This document shows positions 15,988 to 25,144 of a stretch of DNA of 64,000 nt, in pieces. The notes under the pieces are model-generated. The model was not told the origin of the DNA. It was given only the letters and a program-made list of their open reading frames with translations, and did no database searches. Positions within the stretch are counted from its first letter, which is position 1, and each line of letters begins with the position of its first letter. Origin of the DNA: JAXHUE01 sp034189655 (GTDB taxonomy: Bacteria > Chloroflexota > Dehalococcoidia > E44-bin15); contig JAXHUE010000003.1 in NCBI GenBank assembly GCA_034189655.1, positions 44,132-108,131 on the forward strand, given 5' to 3'. The position numbers were made by a program, and so were the translations under genes.

Positions 15988-16305
15988 TCCGGGCCCTGCA
16001 TCCCGCCGGGAAGAGAGATATGCCGCGGCGGCGGCCCGCCGCGGGAGGGGCGGGGTGCTCCGTGCTCCTGGCGGCGGCTATTCAGTCATGCCGAGAGCGT
16101 CTCCCTTGAGGTGCGTAGTGTTAAGGCCAGGCTGACCCTCGGAGGGGGCCTTCACTCATGTCACCGGCGAGATAGCGTCCGTCGTCCCCTACGGCCACGT
16201 GCATCGCGAGCCCCCACATACCCGTACCGACGCTATCGAGAGGGTCTGCACATCCCCCCCCGAACAGGCAGGCGAGCGGCCATGCCATGCTCCCCGTGCC
16301 CCTGG
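15988..16305. other. Convergent intergenic region with two inverted repeats, no gene seen
   Basis: 318 bases between the convergent nfnB and formate dehydrogenase genes. It contains a GC-rich perfect stem-loop at 16023-16044 and a wide inverted repeat at 16171-16179/16229-16237. No T tract follows either, and I see no coding family, tRNA or promoter of good quality. Confidence 0.5.
16023..16044. repeat. Perfect 9-bp stem-loop after nfnB
   Basis: CCGCGGCGG (16023-16031) pairs with CCGCCGCGG (16036-16044) around CGGC. It is 36 bases after the nfnB stop. It lacks a U tract, so it may act as a 3' stabilising or Rho-associated structure for nfnB mRNA. Confidence 0.55.
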
Positions 16306-19300
16306 TCACGCCCGCTCCACGCGCACCGCGGCCACCTTGAGCTCTGGTATCTTGGCCACCGGGTCCAGGCCTGGGTTGGTGACGATATTGGTACGGCTCT
16401 CGGTGAAGTGGAAGCTCATGGAGACCACCCCCGGCGGCGAGCCATCGGTCACGCGGGCGTGAGCGAAGACCTCCCCCCGCCGCGAGGCAACGCGCACCCT
16501 GTCGCCGCCGCCTATGCCCAGCCTCTCGGCGTCCGCGGGGTTGATCTCCACCAGCTCCTGCCCCCGTATCTGGTTTAAGCCGGCCACGCGCCTGGTCATG
16601 GTGCCGGTGTGGTACTGGTTGAGCAGGCGCTCCGTGGTGAGCACCAGGGGGTAGTCGCTGCTGGGCTCCTCCAGGGGCGGCCGGTAGGTGAGCGGGATGA
16701 AGCGGCCCAGGCCGCGGGAGAAGAGCTGGGTGTGGAGGATGGGCGTCCCCGGGTGGTCGTCGAAGGGGCAGGGCCAGGCCAGGCCCCCCTCCTCCAGCCG
16801 CTGGTAGGAGATGCCGCCGTAGGCCGGGGAGAGCCCGGCGATCTCGTCGAAGACCTGCGAGGGGTGGGAGAAGTCGAAGCCCCCGGCCCCCATGCGCTGG
16901 GCGATGCGGCACACTATCTGCCAGTCGGGCAGGGCCTCTCCCACCGGGTCGATGGCCCGGCGCACCCGCTGCACGCGGCGCTCGGTGTTGGTGAAGGTGC
17001 CGTCCTTCTCGGCGAAGCTCGCTGCCGGCAGCACCACGTCGGCGAGCTGGGCGGTCTCGCTCAAGAAGATGTCCTGCACCACCAGGAAGTCCAGGTTCTT
17101 CAAGGCCTGCTCCACGTGGGTGGCGTCGGGCTCACTCAAGAGCGGGTTCTCTCCCACCAGGTAGATGGCGCGCACCTCGCCGCGGTAGGCGGCATCTACC
17201 ATCTCGGTGAGGGTGAGACCGGGCGCGGGGTTTAGCGTCACATCCCAGGCCGACTCGAACTTCACCTGGAGGTTGGGGTCGGCCACGCCCTGGTAGCCAG
17301 GGTAGACGTTGGGCAGGGCGCCCATGTCACAGGCCCCCTGCACGTTGTTCTGCCCGCGGAGGGGGTTCACCCCCGTCGAGGGGCGGCCCACGTTGCCGGT
17401 GAGCATTGCCAGGTTGGCGGTGGCGATCACGTTATCGGTGCCGTGGGAGTGCTGGGTGATGCCCATGGCGTAGAGGATGGTGGCCGGGCTGCCCTCGGCG
17501 TAGAGGCGGGCGGCCTCGGCGACGCGCTCCTGGGGCACGCCGGTGAGCTGCTCCACTCGCTCTGCGTCGAACCACTCGAGCGACTCCCGGAACTCGGCAT
17601 AGTTCTCGCAGCGCTCCTCGATGAACTGCTTGTCGATCAGGCCCTGCTCCACGATGACCCGCATCATCCCCATGAGCAGTGCGACGTCGCTCCCCGGCCG
17701 CTGCTGCAGCCAGACGGTGGCGAAGCGGCACAGGTCGATGTGGCGCGGGTTGGCCACGATGAGAGCGGCCCCCCTCCTCACCGCGTCCTTTATCTCGAGG
17801 CCGATGATGGGGTGGCTCGCCGTGGTATTGGTGCCGATGGCGAAGATACAGCGGGCCTGGCCGATCTCGGCGATGGAGTTGGTCATGGCCCCGCTGCCGA
17901 AGCTCTGGGCCAGCCCGGAGACGCTGGGGGCGTGGCACAGGCGGGCGCAGTGGTCGACGTTGTTGGTGCCCATCGCGGCACGGGCGAACTTCTGCAAGAG
18001 GTAGTTCTCCTCGTTGGTGCAGCGCGCCGAGGCGATCAGGGCAAACCTCTCGCCCCGGTACTGGGGGAGCCTGCTGGCGATGAGCTCCAGGGCCTCGTCC
18101 CACGAGGCCGGCACCAGCCCCCCTGCTTTCCTGACGAGGGGGGTGGTGAGCCTCTCGGGGTGGCTCACGAAGTCGGCGATGCCGAAGCGGCCCTTGACGC
18201 ATGTCTTGCCCCGGTTCACCGGGCTCTCCGGGTCGCCGCGCACGTCGACGATGGTGTTGCCGACGACGCCCAGGTACAGGCTACAGCCCACGCCGCAGTA
18301 GGGGCAGACGGTCTTCACCTCGGCCAGTGGCGGCCGGCTCCCCTTGGACACCAGCGCCCCCACCGGGCAGCTGGCGATGCACAGGCCGCACGACTCGCAG
18401 GTGGTATCGGCCAGGGAGCGGGCCCCAGGCGGCACTGCCACCCGGTAGGCGAAGCTCCACGCCCCCACGCCCTGCACGGAGAGGCAGGTGCGGGCACAGC
18501 GGGCGCACATGATGCACTTATTGGCGTCGATCTCCACGAAGGGGTGGGAGCTGTCCACGGGATAGTGGTAGCCTGCCTCCCTGGCGAGCGAGGGGGAGAC
18601 CCCGTAGTCAGCGGCGAGGTGGCGCAGGGTGCAGCTCTCCACGGCGCCGCAGCCGCAGGCAAGGCAGCGCTGCGCCTCCTTCTGTGCCAGGTCCTGGGTG
18701 TAGCCGCGCTCTATCTCCTGGAAGTTGCCCTGTCTCTCGTCGGGGCGGAGCCGGGGCATGGCGCGCCGCGGCTGCCGCTCTATGGTGGCGAACTCCTCGC
18801 CCCCCAGCTCATCGAGCTCGCCCTTGCGCCAGTTGAAGGGCTTCGTGGCATCGGCGAGCGGCTCCCCGCGCAGGTAGCGGTCGATGGAGATGGCCGCCTT
18901 TCGACCCGCGGCCATGGCGTCCACGGCGCGCGCCGGCCCGGTGACGGCATCGCCGCCGGCAAAGACCCCCTCGATGTCGGTCTGGAGCGTCTCCTCGTCG
19001 GCCACGATGACGTCGCCCCTGCCTATCTGGAGGCCGTCGGCGCTGAAGGAGATGTCGGGGCCCTGCCCGATGGCGGCGATCACCGAGTCCACGGGCACGG
19101 TGAACTCGGAGCCGGGGATGGGCTCGGGGCGGGGGCGCCCGCTCGCGTCGGGCTCGCCCAGGGCCATGCGGGTACAGCTCAGGCTGGCCACCCGGCCGTT
19201 GCGGCCGTTCACCGTGGTCGGCGCCGCCAGGAAGTGGAGCCTGATCCCCTCCTCCTCGGCCTCCTCAACCTCCCACTCGCTGGCCGGCATCTCGGCGCGA

Positions 19301-20373
19301 GAGCGGCGGTAGACGATGGTGACCTCCTCGGCGCCCATGCGCAGCGCGGTGCGGGCGGCGTCGATGGCGGTGTTGCCGCCCCCGACGACCGCTACCCGCC
19401 GCCCCACCTCCATGGGCTGGCCCAGGGCGCAGGCGCGGAGGAAATCGGTGCCCGGCAGCACCCCCTCCAGCTCCTCCCCCTCCACCCTCATGCGCTGGCT
19501 CTTGTGGGCGCCGATGGCGAGGAAGCAGGCGTCGTAGCCCTCCTGGAGCAGGCCCTGGAGGGTGATGTCCCGGCCCAGGGCGCACCCCGTCCTGATGTCG
19601 ACGCCCATCTGGGCGATGGCCGCTATCTCCCGGTCGAGGATATCCTTGGGCAGGCGGTAGTCCGGTATCCCGTAGCGCAGCATCCCCCCCGGCTGGGGCA
19701 GGGCCTCGAAGACGACGACGGCGTGCCCCATGCGCGCCAGGTAGAAGGCGCAGGCCAGCCCCGCCGGCCCCGCGCCGACCACGGCCACGCGGCGGCCGCT
19801 GTCCGGCCCCCGGGGCGGGACGTACATAGGCTCCGAGGAGAACAGGTCATAGTCGGCGGCGGCGCGCTTTAGGTGGCAGATGGCCAGGGGCTCGTCCACC
19901 AGGTTACGGCGGCACGCCTCCTCGCAGGGGTGGGGGCACACCCTGCCCAGGACGGCGGGCATGGGCACCCGCTCCTTGATGAGGGCGACGGCGTCCCGCA
20001 GGCGCCCCCTGGCGATCAAGTGTATGTAGCCCTGGACGTCTATCCCCGCGGGGCAGGCCAGCTCACAGGGGGCGGTGCAGTCGCCGTAGTGGGAGGCCAG
20101 GAGCTCCTCCAGGCGGCGCTTCCTGGCGCTGCGCACCCTCTCGCTGTCGGTCTGCACCGTCATGCCCGGCCAGATGGTGGTGGCGCAGCTGGGCACCATG
20201 CCGTGACCGGCCACCTCGACGGTGCATATCAGGCAGCCGCCCAGCGGCTCCAGGTGGTCGTCGTGGCACAGGGTGGGGATGGGGATGCCGCTCGCGCGGC
20301 AGACCTCCAGGATGGTCTCGTGGGCCTCGGCCCGTAGCTCTCTCCCGTTTACGGTAATGCTTACCTCGGTCAC
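16306..20373 (-). CDS. Formate dehydrogenase fused to NfnB/GltD-like flavoprotein
   Basis: 1355 residues with four modules. 1) NuoG-type [2Fe-2S] domain, ligands C36, C47, C50, C63. 2) GltD/NfnB-like flavoprotein (about 95-560) with clustered cysteines from Y-G-D-C-T-A-P-C, FAD motif G-A-G-P-A-G-L and NAD(P) motif G-G-G-N-T-A-I-D. 3) Two ferredoxin clusters (about 610-690; C-I-M-C-A-R-C, C-E-S-C-G-L-C). 4) Molybdopterin catalytic part (about 690-1355) with its own [4Fe-4S] set C-P-Y-C-G-V-G-C. The active-site residue is cysteine, C813 in C-A-R-L-C-H-A-P, so this is not a selenoprotein. It should couple formate/CO2 to NAD(P)H within one chain, possibly with ferredoxin. GTG start, AAGGAGG 9 bases upstream. 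The product assignment is firm; the cofactor partner is inferred. Confidence 0.85.
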   Translation of the reverse strand: MTEVSITVNGRELRAEAHETILEVCRASGIPIPTLCHDDHLEPLGGCLICTVEVAGHGMVPSCATTIWPGMTVQTDSERVRSARKRRLEELLASHYGDCTAPCELACPAGIDVQGYIHLIARGRLRDAVALIKERVPMPAVLGRVCPHPCEEACRRNLVDEPLAICHLKRAAADYDLFSSEPMYVPPRGPDSGRRVAVVGAGPAGLACAFYLARMGHAVVVFEALPQPGGMLRYGIPDYRLPKDILDREIAAIAQMGVDIRTGCALGRDITLQGLLQEGYDACFLAIGAHKSQRMRVEGEELEGVLPGTDFLRACALGQPMEVGRRVAVVGGGNTAIDAARTALRMGAEEVTIVYRRSRAEMPASEWEVEEAEEEGIRLHFLAAPTTVNGRNGRVASLSCTRMALGEPDASGRPRPEPIPGSEFTVPVDSVIAAIGQGPDISFSADGLQIGRGDVIVADEETLQTDIEGVFAGGDAVTGPARAVDAMAAGRKAAISIDRYLRGEPLADATKPFNWRKGELDELGGEEFATIERQPRRAMPRLRPDERQGNFQEIERGYTQDLAQKEAQRCLACGCGAVESCTLRHLAADYGVSPSLAREAGYHYPVDSSHPFVEIDANKCIMCARCARTCLSVQGVGAWSFAYRVAVPPGARSLADTTCESCGLCIASCPVGALVSKGSRPPLAEVKTVCPYCGVGCSLYLGVVGNTIVDVRGDPESPVNRGKTCVKGRFGIADFVSHPERLTTPLVRKAGGLVPASWDEALELIASRLPQYRGERFALIASARCTNEENYLLQKFARAAMGTNNVDHCARLCHAPSVSGLAQSFGSGAMTNSIAEIGQARCIFAIGTNTTASHPIIGLEIKDAVRRGAALIVANPRHIDLCRFATVWLQQRPGSDVALLMGMMRVIVEQGLIDKQFIEERCENYAEFRESLEWFDAERVEQLTGVPQERVAEAARLYAEGSPATILYAMGITQHSHGTDNVIATANLAMLTGNVGRPSTGVNPLRGQNNVQGACDMGALPNVYPGYQGVADPNLQVKFESAWDVTLNPAPGLTLTEMVDAAYRGEVRAIYLVGENPLLSEPDATHVEQALKNLDFLVVQDIFLSETAQLADVVLPAASFAEKDGTFTNTERRVQRVRRAIDPVGEALPDWQIVCRIAQRMGAGGFDFSHPSQVFDEIAGLSPAYGGISYQRLEEGGLAWPCPFDDHPGTPILHTQLFSRGLGRFIPLTYRPPLEEPSSDYPLVLTTERLLNQYHTGTMTRRVAGLNQIRGQELVEINPADAERLGIGGGDRVRVASRRGEVFAHARVTDGSPPGVVSMSFHFTESRTNIVTNPGLDPVAKIPELKVAAVRVERA

Positions 20374-20450
20374 CTGGGCAGTCCTCCTTAGCTCTGTAGC
20401 GCTGGGGATACGCTAGAGGTGGCCATGGTATATCTGGACCCTCGGCGATG

Positions 20451-20479
20451 ATTATAAAGAAAAGGGGGCCCAGGGTCAA
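20451..20479 (-). promoter_or_regulatory. Promoter of the formate dehydrogenase fusion
   Basis: On the minus strand, TTGACC (20479-20474), a 17-base spacer and a perfect TATAAT (20456-20451). Transcription would begin near 20444, about 70 nt before the GTG start. It is divergent from mutS. Confidence 0.78.
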
Positions 20480-20506
20480 ACCTCCCTCCAGGTGGAGAGT
20501 GCCTCA

Positions 20507-20536
20507 CTGTTATCGGGCGCCCGATTCTGGTAGAAT
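20507..20536 (+). promoter_or_regulatory. Promoter of mutS with embedded palindrome
   Basis: TAGAAT at 20531-20536 is a good -10; the -35 (CTGTTA, 20507-20512) is weak, with an 18-base spacer. A perfect 14-bp palindrome (20512-20525) fills most of the spacer. Confidence 0.5.
20512..20525. promoter_or_regulatory. Candidate operator: 14-bp perfect palindrome
   Basis: ATCGGGCGCCCGAT reads identically on both strands and lies between the -35 and -10 of the mutS promoter, where a bound repressor would block polymerase. No regulator can be named. Confidence 0.5.
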
Positions 20537-20596
20537 AGCCCAGGGGCGGCCCCCGGACGTACTGGCCACCTCAAGGTCGGTGAAAGGCCCTAGGAG

Positions 20597-23149
20597 ATGA
20601 CCCCGCTCAGGCGGCAGTACCTAAAGATCAAGCAGCAGTACCCCGATGCCATCGTCTTCTTCCGCCTCGGCGACTTCTACGAGACCTTCGAGCAAGACGC
20701 CGAGGTGGCATCGCGGGAGCTGGAGATCGTGCTCACCTCGCGCGAGATGGGCAAGGGGCTCCGCGTGCCCATGGCCGGCATCCCGTGCCATGCCGTGGAG
20801 AACTACCTGGCGCGGCTCATCGCCCGCGGCCACAAGGTGGCCATCTGTGAGCAGGTGAGCCCGCCGCCGGCGCGGGGCCTGGTGGAGCGGGAGGTCATCC
20901 GCGTGGTGACGCCGGGCACCGTGGTGGAGCCCGGCCTCCTGGAGGGCAAGGCCAACAACTACCTCCTGTCCATCGTCGAGGAGGGGGACGACGTAGGCCT
21001 GGCCCATGTTGACATAACTACTGGCGAGTTCGCCACCACCCAGGTGCCGGCAGAGGACGCCCCCGCCGAGCTCGAGCGCCTGCGGCCCTCGGAGGTCATC
21101 TGTCCCCAGGGCGCCGAGCCTGCCTGGCTACCCATCGCCGCGGCGCTGACCCCGCTCGACGGGCGCTTCTTCCAGCTTGAGGGTGCCACCCGTCTCCTGC
21201 TCGAGCACTTCGGCGCGGCCACGCTCGAGGGCTACGGCTGTGCCCACCTCCCCCTCGCCACAAAGGCCGCCGGCGCCATCGTTCACTACCTGGGCCAGAC
21301 CCAGCGCCAGGCCCTGGGGCAGCTCGGTGCCCTCTCCACCTACTCCGTGCAGTCGTTCATGGTGCTCGACCCCCAGACACGGCGCAACCTGGAGCTGTTC
21401 AGCGGCATGCGCCAGGGGACGGCGTCGGGCTCGCTGCTCTCCGTCATCGACGCGACGAAGACGGCGATGGGGGGCAGGCTGCTGCGCCGCTGGCTGGGGC
21501 AGCCCCTGCTGGACATAGCGCAGCTTGAGCGACGCCTCGATGCCGTGGAGTGGTTCCATGGCAGGGCAGGGCAGCGCGCGGGCGTCATCTCCGTGCTGGG
21601 CCGCGTGGCCGACATCGAGAGGCTGTGCCACCGCATCGGGGCCGGCATCGCCACGCCGCGGGAGGTGGTGGCGCTGCGCCACGGCCTGGAGGCCGCGGCG
21701 AGGGCAGGGGAGGTGGTGGCGCAGGCGGAGGGGGCAGCCGCCATCGGCTGGCTCATCGAGGGCCTGCGGCCGTGCACCGACGTCGTCGACCTCATCGCGC
21801 GCGCCATCGCCGAGGAGCCACCGCCGAGCATGGGCGACGGCGTCATCAGGGAGGGCTTCTCCGAGGAGCTCGATGGCCTGAGGCGGGCGGCGGGCGATGC
21901 CAGGAGGTACCTGGCCACCCTGGAGCGCACCGAGCGAGAGCGCACCGGGATAAAGTCGCTCAAGGTGGGCTACAACCGCGTCTTCGGCTACTACATAGAG
22001 GTATCCAAGGCCAACCTCTCCCAGGTGCCCGCAGACTACATCCGCAAGCAGACCCTGGTCGGTGCCGAGCGCTTCTTCACCCCCGAGCTCAAGGAGTACG
22101 AGTCGCTCATCTTGAGCGCCCAGGAGCGGCTCGCCGAGCTTGAGGGGGGGCTCTTCCGCCGGGTGATGGCCCAGGTGGCCGAGGCCCAGGGGCGCATCCA
22201 GCCAGTGGCCCAGGCGCTGGCCCAGATGGACTGCTTTGCCGCCCTCGCCGAGGTAGCGGTGCGCCATGGCTATGTGCGCCCCGTGCTCGACGAAAGCGAT
22301 GCCATATCCATAGCCAACGGGCGCCACCCTGTGGTGGAGCTTCTGGCCGAAGAGCCCTTCGTCCCCAACGATACCCACCTCTCCGCGAGCGATGTGCAGG
22401 TAGTGGTGCTCACCGGCCCCAACATGTCAGGCAAGTCCACCTACCTGCGGCAGGTGGCGCTCATCGTGCTTCTGGCCCAGGTGGGCAGCTTCGTCCCCGC
22501 CGATGCCGCCACCATCGGCGTGGTAGACCGCATATTCACCCGCGTTGGCGCCCAGGACGAGCTCGCCATGGGGCGCTCCACCTTCATGGTAGAGATGGTG
22601 GAGACCGCCGCCATCCTAAACCACGCCACGCCGCGCTCGCTCATCATCCTCGACGAGATCGGGCGCGGCACCAGCACCTATGACGGCCTCTCCATTGCCC
22701 GGGCGGTGGCCGAGCACATCCACAACAGCCCGCGGGTAGGGGCCAGGACACTGTTCGCCACCCACTACCACGAGATGGTGGGGCTCGCCGCCTGCCTGCC
22801 CCGGGTGAGGAACTACAACGTCGCCGTTGCCGAGGAGGGGGGGAAGGTGGTGTTCCTGCACAGGATCGTCCCCGGCGGCGCCGACAAGAGCTATGGCATA
22901 CACGTGGCCCAGCTTGCCGGGCTCCCCCGCTCGGTGGTCCAGCGTGCCCACGAGGTCCTCTACGAGCTGGAGGACGGACAGCGGGGGAAGGCGGGGCGGG
23001 CCCGGCGCCCTGGGGGGCAGCAGCTCTCGCTGTTTGCGGCGCCGTCGCCGCTCCTTGAGGAGCTTGCCGCCCTCGACGTCGATGCCATGACCCCGCTTGA
23101 GGCGCTCACCGAGCTCTACCAGCTGAAGAAACGGGCGGTAGAGGGGTGA
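20597..23149 (+). CDS. mutS: DNA mismatch repair protein MutS
   Basis: 850 residues, full length. The mismatch-reading domain opens with F-F-R-L-G-D-F-Y-E-T-F, containing the Phe-x-Glu wedge. Connector, clamp and lever domains follow. The ATPase has Walker A G-P-N-M-S-G-K-S-T, D-E-I-G-R-G-T-S-T and T-H-Y-H-E. The ATG at 20597 gives the standard start M-T-P-L-R-R-Q-Y; AGGAG touches it directly and a better placed GAAAGG lies about 9 bases upstream. It works with MutL 300 bases downstream. Confidence 0.96.
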   Translation: MTPLRRQYLKIKQQYPDAIVFFRLGDFYETFEQDAEVASRELEIVLTSREMGKGLRVPMAGIPCHAVENYLARLIARGHKVAICEQVSPPPARGLVEREVIRVVTPGTVVEPGLLEGKANNYLLSIVEEGDDVGLAHVDITTGEFATTQVPAEDAPAELERLRPSEVICPQGAEPAWLPIAAALTPLDGRFFQLEGATRLLLEHFGAATLEGYGCAHLPLATKAAGAIVHYLGQTQRQALGQLGALSTYSVQSFMVLDPQTRRNLELFSGMRQGTASGSLLSVIDATKTAMGGRLLRRWLGQPLLDIAQLERRLDAVEWFHGRAGQRAGVISVLGRVADIERLCHRIGAGIATPREVVALRHGLEAAARAGEVVAQAEGAAAIGWLIEGLRPCTDVVDLIARAIAEEPPPSMGDGVIREGFSEELDGLRRAAGDARRYLATLERTERERTGIKSLKVGYNRVFGYYIEVSKANLSQVPADYIRKQTLVGAERFFTPELKEYESLILSAQERLAELEGGLFRRVMAQVAEAQGRIQPVAQALAQMDCFAALAEVAVRHGYVRPVLDESDAISIANGRHPVVELLAEEPFVPNDTHLSASDVQVVVLTGPNMSGKSTYLRQVALIVLLAQVGSFVPADAATIGVVDRIFTRVGAQDELAMGRSTFMVEMVETAAILNHATPRSLIILDEIGRGTSTYDGLSIARAVAEHIHNSPRVGARTLFATHYHEMVGLAACLPRVRNYNVAVAEEGGKVVFLHRIVPGGADKSYGIHVAQLAGLPRSVVQRAHEVLYELEDGQRGKAGRARRPGGQQLSLFAAPSPLLEELAALDVDAMTPLEALTELYQLKKRAVEG

Positions 23150-23175
23150 CAGGTGGGTGCCTGCGATAGTACGAT
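23146..23175 (+). promoter_or_regulatory. Possible promoter for the zinc-ribbon gene and mutL
   Basis: GTGACA (23146-23151), 18 bases, TACGAT (23170-23175), just after the mutS stop. Both hexamers are imperfect; read-through from mutS is an alternative. Confidence 0.35.
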
Positions 23176-23241
23176 ATGGTAGAGTGGTATGTGGAATAGA
23201 CGGAGGCCCTATCCCATTCTGCTGAGTTGGAGGGAGTGCCC

Positions 23242-23433
23242 ATGACCATGCCCACAGAGGTTGAACACGTCCCCAAGAAGTGTGCCAAGTGTGGCAACGA
23301 CATCATCAAGCGGGAGCAACTGGAGATGCACTCCCGCTGGGGCTTTGCCGGTCCCGCCTACCGCTTCAACGTCTACACCTGCGGCAACTGCGGCTACTCC
23401 GAGTTCTTCTACCAGAAGAGCACGTGGATCTAG
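23242..23433 (+). CDS. Small zinc-ribbon protein
   Basis: 63 residues with C-A-K-C-G-N-D and Y-T-C-G-N-C-G-Y, a four-cysteine zinc ribbon of the type found in small nucleic-acid-binding or cofactor proteins. The ATG at 23242 has GGAGGG 7 bases upstream; a TTG further up is inside the ribosome-binding region. It sits between mutS and mutL with 20 bases to the mutL start, so it is likely co-transcribed. The function is not known. Confidence 0.75.
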   Translation: MTMPTEVEHVPKKCAKCGNDIIKREQLEMHSRWGFAGPAYRFNVYTCGNCGYSEFFYQKSTWI

Positions 23434-23452
23434 CGAGAGAGGCAACCTGGCC

Positions 23453-25144
23453 GTGCCCATCAAGGTGCTAGAGCATGACATGGTCTCCCGCATCGCCGCC
23501 GGCGAGGTAGTGGAGCGCCCCGCCTCCGTGGTCAAGGAGCTCATCGAGAACTCGCTCGATGCCGGTGCCACCGCCGTCTCCGTCGAGGTACGTGGTGGGG
23601 GGGTGAGCCTCATCCGGGTGAGCGATAACGGTGTCGGCATCCCCGCCCCCGAGCTCCCCCTCGCCTTCCAGCGCCACGCCACCAGCAAGGTAGAGACCCC
23701 CCAGGACCTGGCCGCCATCGCCACCCTGGGCTTTCGCGGCGAGGCGCTGCCCAGCATCGCCGCCTGCGCCGAGGTAGAGGTGGTGACCCGCACCCCGGGC
23801 GAGGTAGCGGGGGCCTTCGTAAGGCTGCTGGGAGGTGTCGTCGTCGAGGAGGGCGGGCGTGGCTCGCCCCAGGGGACCGTGGTGACCGTGCACCACCTCT
23901 TCCGCGACCATCCCGCCCGCCTGAAGTTCCTGAAGCCTGCCGCCACCGAGAGCGGTCACATCAGCCACATCGTGGGCCAGTATGCCCTGGCCTTCCCCGA
24001 GGTGCGCTTCACCCTCACCGTTGACGGCCGCCGCGCCCTGGTGACGGCGGGGAGCGGTCGGTTGGGCGATGTGCTGGTGGAGGTCTACGGGGCAGACATC
24101 GCCGGTGCGATGGTGCCCGTAGTCGAGCGAGACGGAGTGCCGCGGGTGACCGGCCACGTGAGCCGGCCCGAGCTGACCCGCTCCAGCCGCAGTCATCTGT
24201 CATTTTTCGTAAATCGTCGCTTTGTGAGGAGCCGCGTGTGCGTCCGTGCTGTGGAGGAGGCCTATCGCGGGCTGCTGATGACGGGGAGGTACCCCGTTGC
24301 CGTGCTCACCGTGTGGCTGCCCCGCGAGGAGGTAGATGTCAACGTGCACCCGGCCAAGGTCGAGGTCAAGTTCCGCAGCGAGAGAGAGGTCTTCGAGGTC
24401 GTGCAGCGAGCGGTGCGGGAGGCCCTGGTGGAGGAGATGGCCGTTCCCGCGATGAGGGGCGCCCCCCGCACCCCTGCCCCGCCCCTCCCGCCCACCCGCC
24501 GCCCCTCCCCCCTGGCGGCGGCCCAGGGGCCGCCGCCCGCAGCCCCTGCCGGCGCCGAGTTGGGTTTACGCCTGCCCATCCTGCGTGTGCTGGGCCAGCT
24601 ATTACAGACCTACATTGTCGCCGAGGGCCCTGACGGCCTGTACCTCGTTGACCAGCATGCCGCTCACGAGCGCATCCTCTTCGAGCGAGTGCGCTCCCAG
24701 CGAGAGAGGGGAGAGGTAGAGGTACAGGGGTTGCTCGAGCCGCTGGCTGTTGAGCTCATGCCGCGGCAGGCAGAGACACTGTTGTCCGAGGGGGAGTGTC
24801 TTGCGTCGTATGGTTTCGCCGTGGAGCCGTTTGGCGAGAGGACGTGCCTGGTGCGCGCCGTGCCCGCGGCGCTTGCCCGTGGTGAGGTGGTCACGGCCCT
24901 GGTCGACATCCTGGATGCCCTGGGCCAGGTAGGGGAGCCTGATACGAGAGAGGAGCGGATAGCCCAGTCCCTGGCGTGCCATAGTGCGGTACGTGCCGGG
25001 CAGGCACTGAGTATGGAGGAGATGCGCCACCTGCTGGGGGAGCTAGAGCTGGCGCATCTCCCTCACACCTGTCCTCATGGCAGACCCACCATGGTCTGCA
25101 CGAGCATAGCGCAGCTAGAGCGTGATTTTGGGCGCTCCCTATAG
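23453..25144 (+). CDS. mutL: DNA mismatch repair protein MutL
   Basis: 563 residues from a GTG that gives the family opening P-I-K-V-L. The GHKL ATPase shows E-N-S-L-D-A-G-A, S-D-N-G-V-G-I, R-H-A-T-S-K and G-F-R-G-E-A-L. A proline-rich linker (about 330-375) leads to the dimerisation domain, which carries the metal-binding endonuclease motif DQHAAHERILFE. MutL here should therefore nick DNA itself, consistent with no mutH in the window. The 3' end overlaps the convergent acsE by 6 bases. Confidence 0.95.
   Translation: MPIKVLEHDMVSRIAAGEVVERPASVVKELIENSLDAGATAVSVEVRGGGVSLIRVSDNGVGIPAPELPLAFQRHATSKVETPQDLAAIATLGFRGEALPSIAACAEVEVVTRTPGEVAGAFVRLLGGVVVEEGGRGSPQGTVVTVHHLFRDHPARLKFLKPAATESGHISHIVGQYALAFPEVRFTLTVDGRRALVTAGSGRLGDVLVEVYGADIAGAMVPVVERDGVPRVTGHVSRPELTRSSRSHLSFFVNRRFVRSRVCVRAVEEAYRGLLMTGRYPVAVLTVWLPREEVDVNVHPAKVEVKFRSEREVFEVVQRAVREALVEEMAVPAMRGAPRTPAPPLPPTRRPSPLAAAQGPPPAAPAGAELGLRLPILRVLGQLLQTYIVAEGPDGLYLVDQHAAHERILFERVRSQRERGEVEVQGLLEPLAVELMPRQAETLLSEGECLASYGFAVEPFGERTCLVRAVPAALARGEVVTALVDILDALGQVGEPDTREERIAQSLACHSAVRAGQALSMEEMRHLLGELELAHLPHTCPHGRPTMVCTSIAQLERDFGRSL

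Noticed and set aside
16023..16044. Intrinsic terminator after nfnB
   Set aside because: The stem is strong but is followed by GAGGGGCGGGG with no T tract on either side, so I list it only as a stem-loop.
17935..17937. Selenocysteine at the formate dehydrogenase active site
   Set aside because: The codon for residue 813 is TGC, an ordinary cysteine, and the frame has no in-frame TGA.
17443..19872. An 809-codon plus-strand frame inside the formate dehydrogenase gene
   Set aside because: The translation is G/A/H/P-rich without motifs, and the minus strand encodes a complete multi-domain enzyme with all cofactor ligands.
21128..22378. A 416-codon minus-strand frame inside mutS
   Set aside because: Shadow of mutS, which has intact Walker motifs and mismatch wedge on the plus strand.
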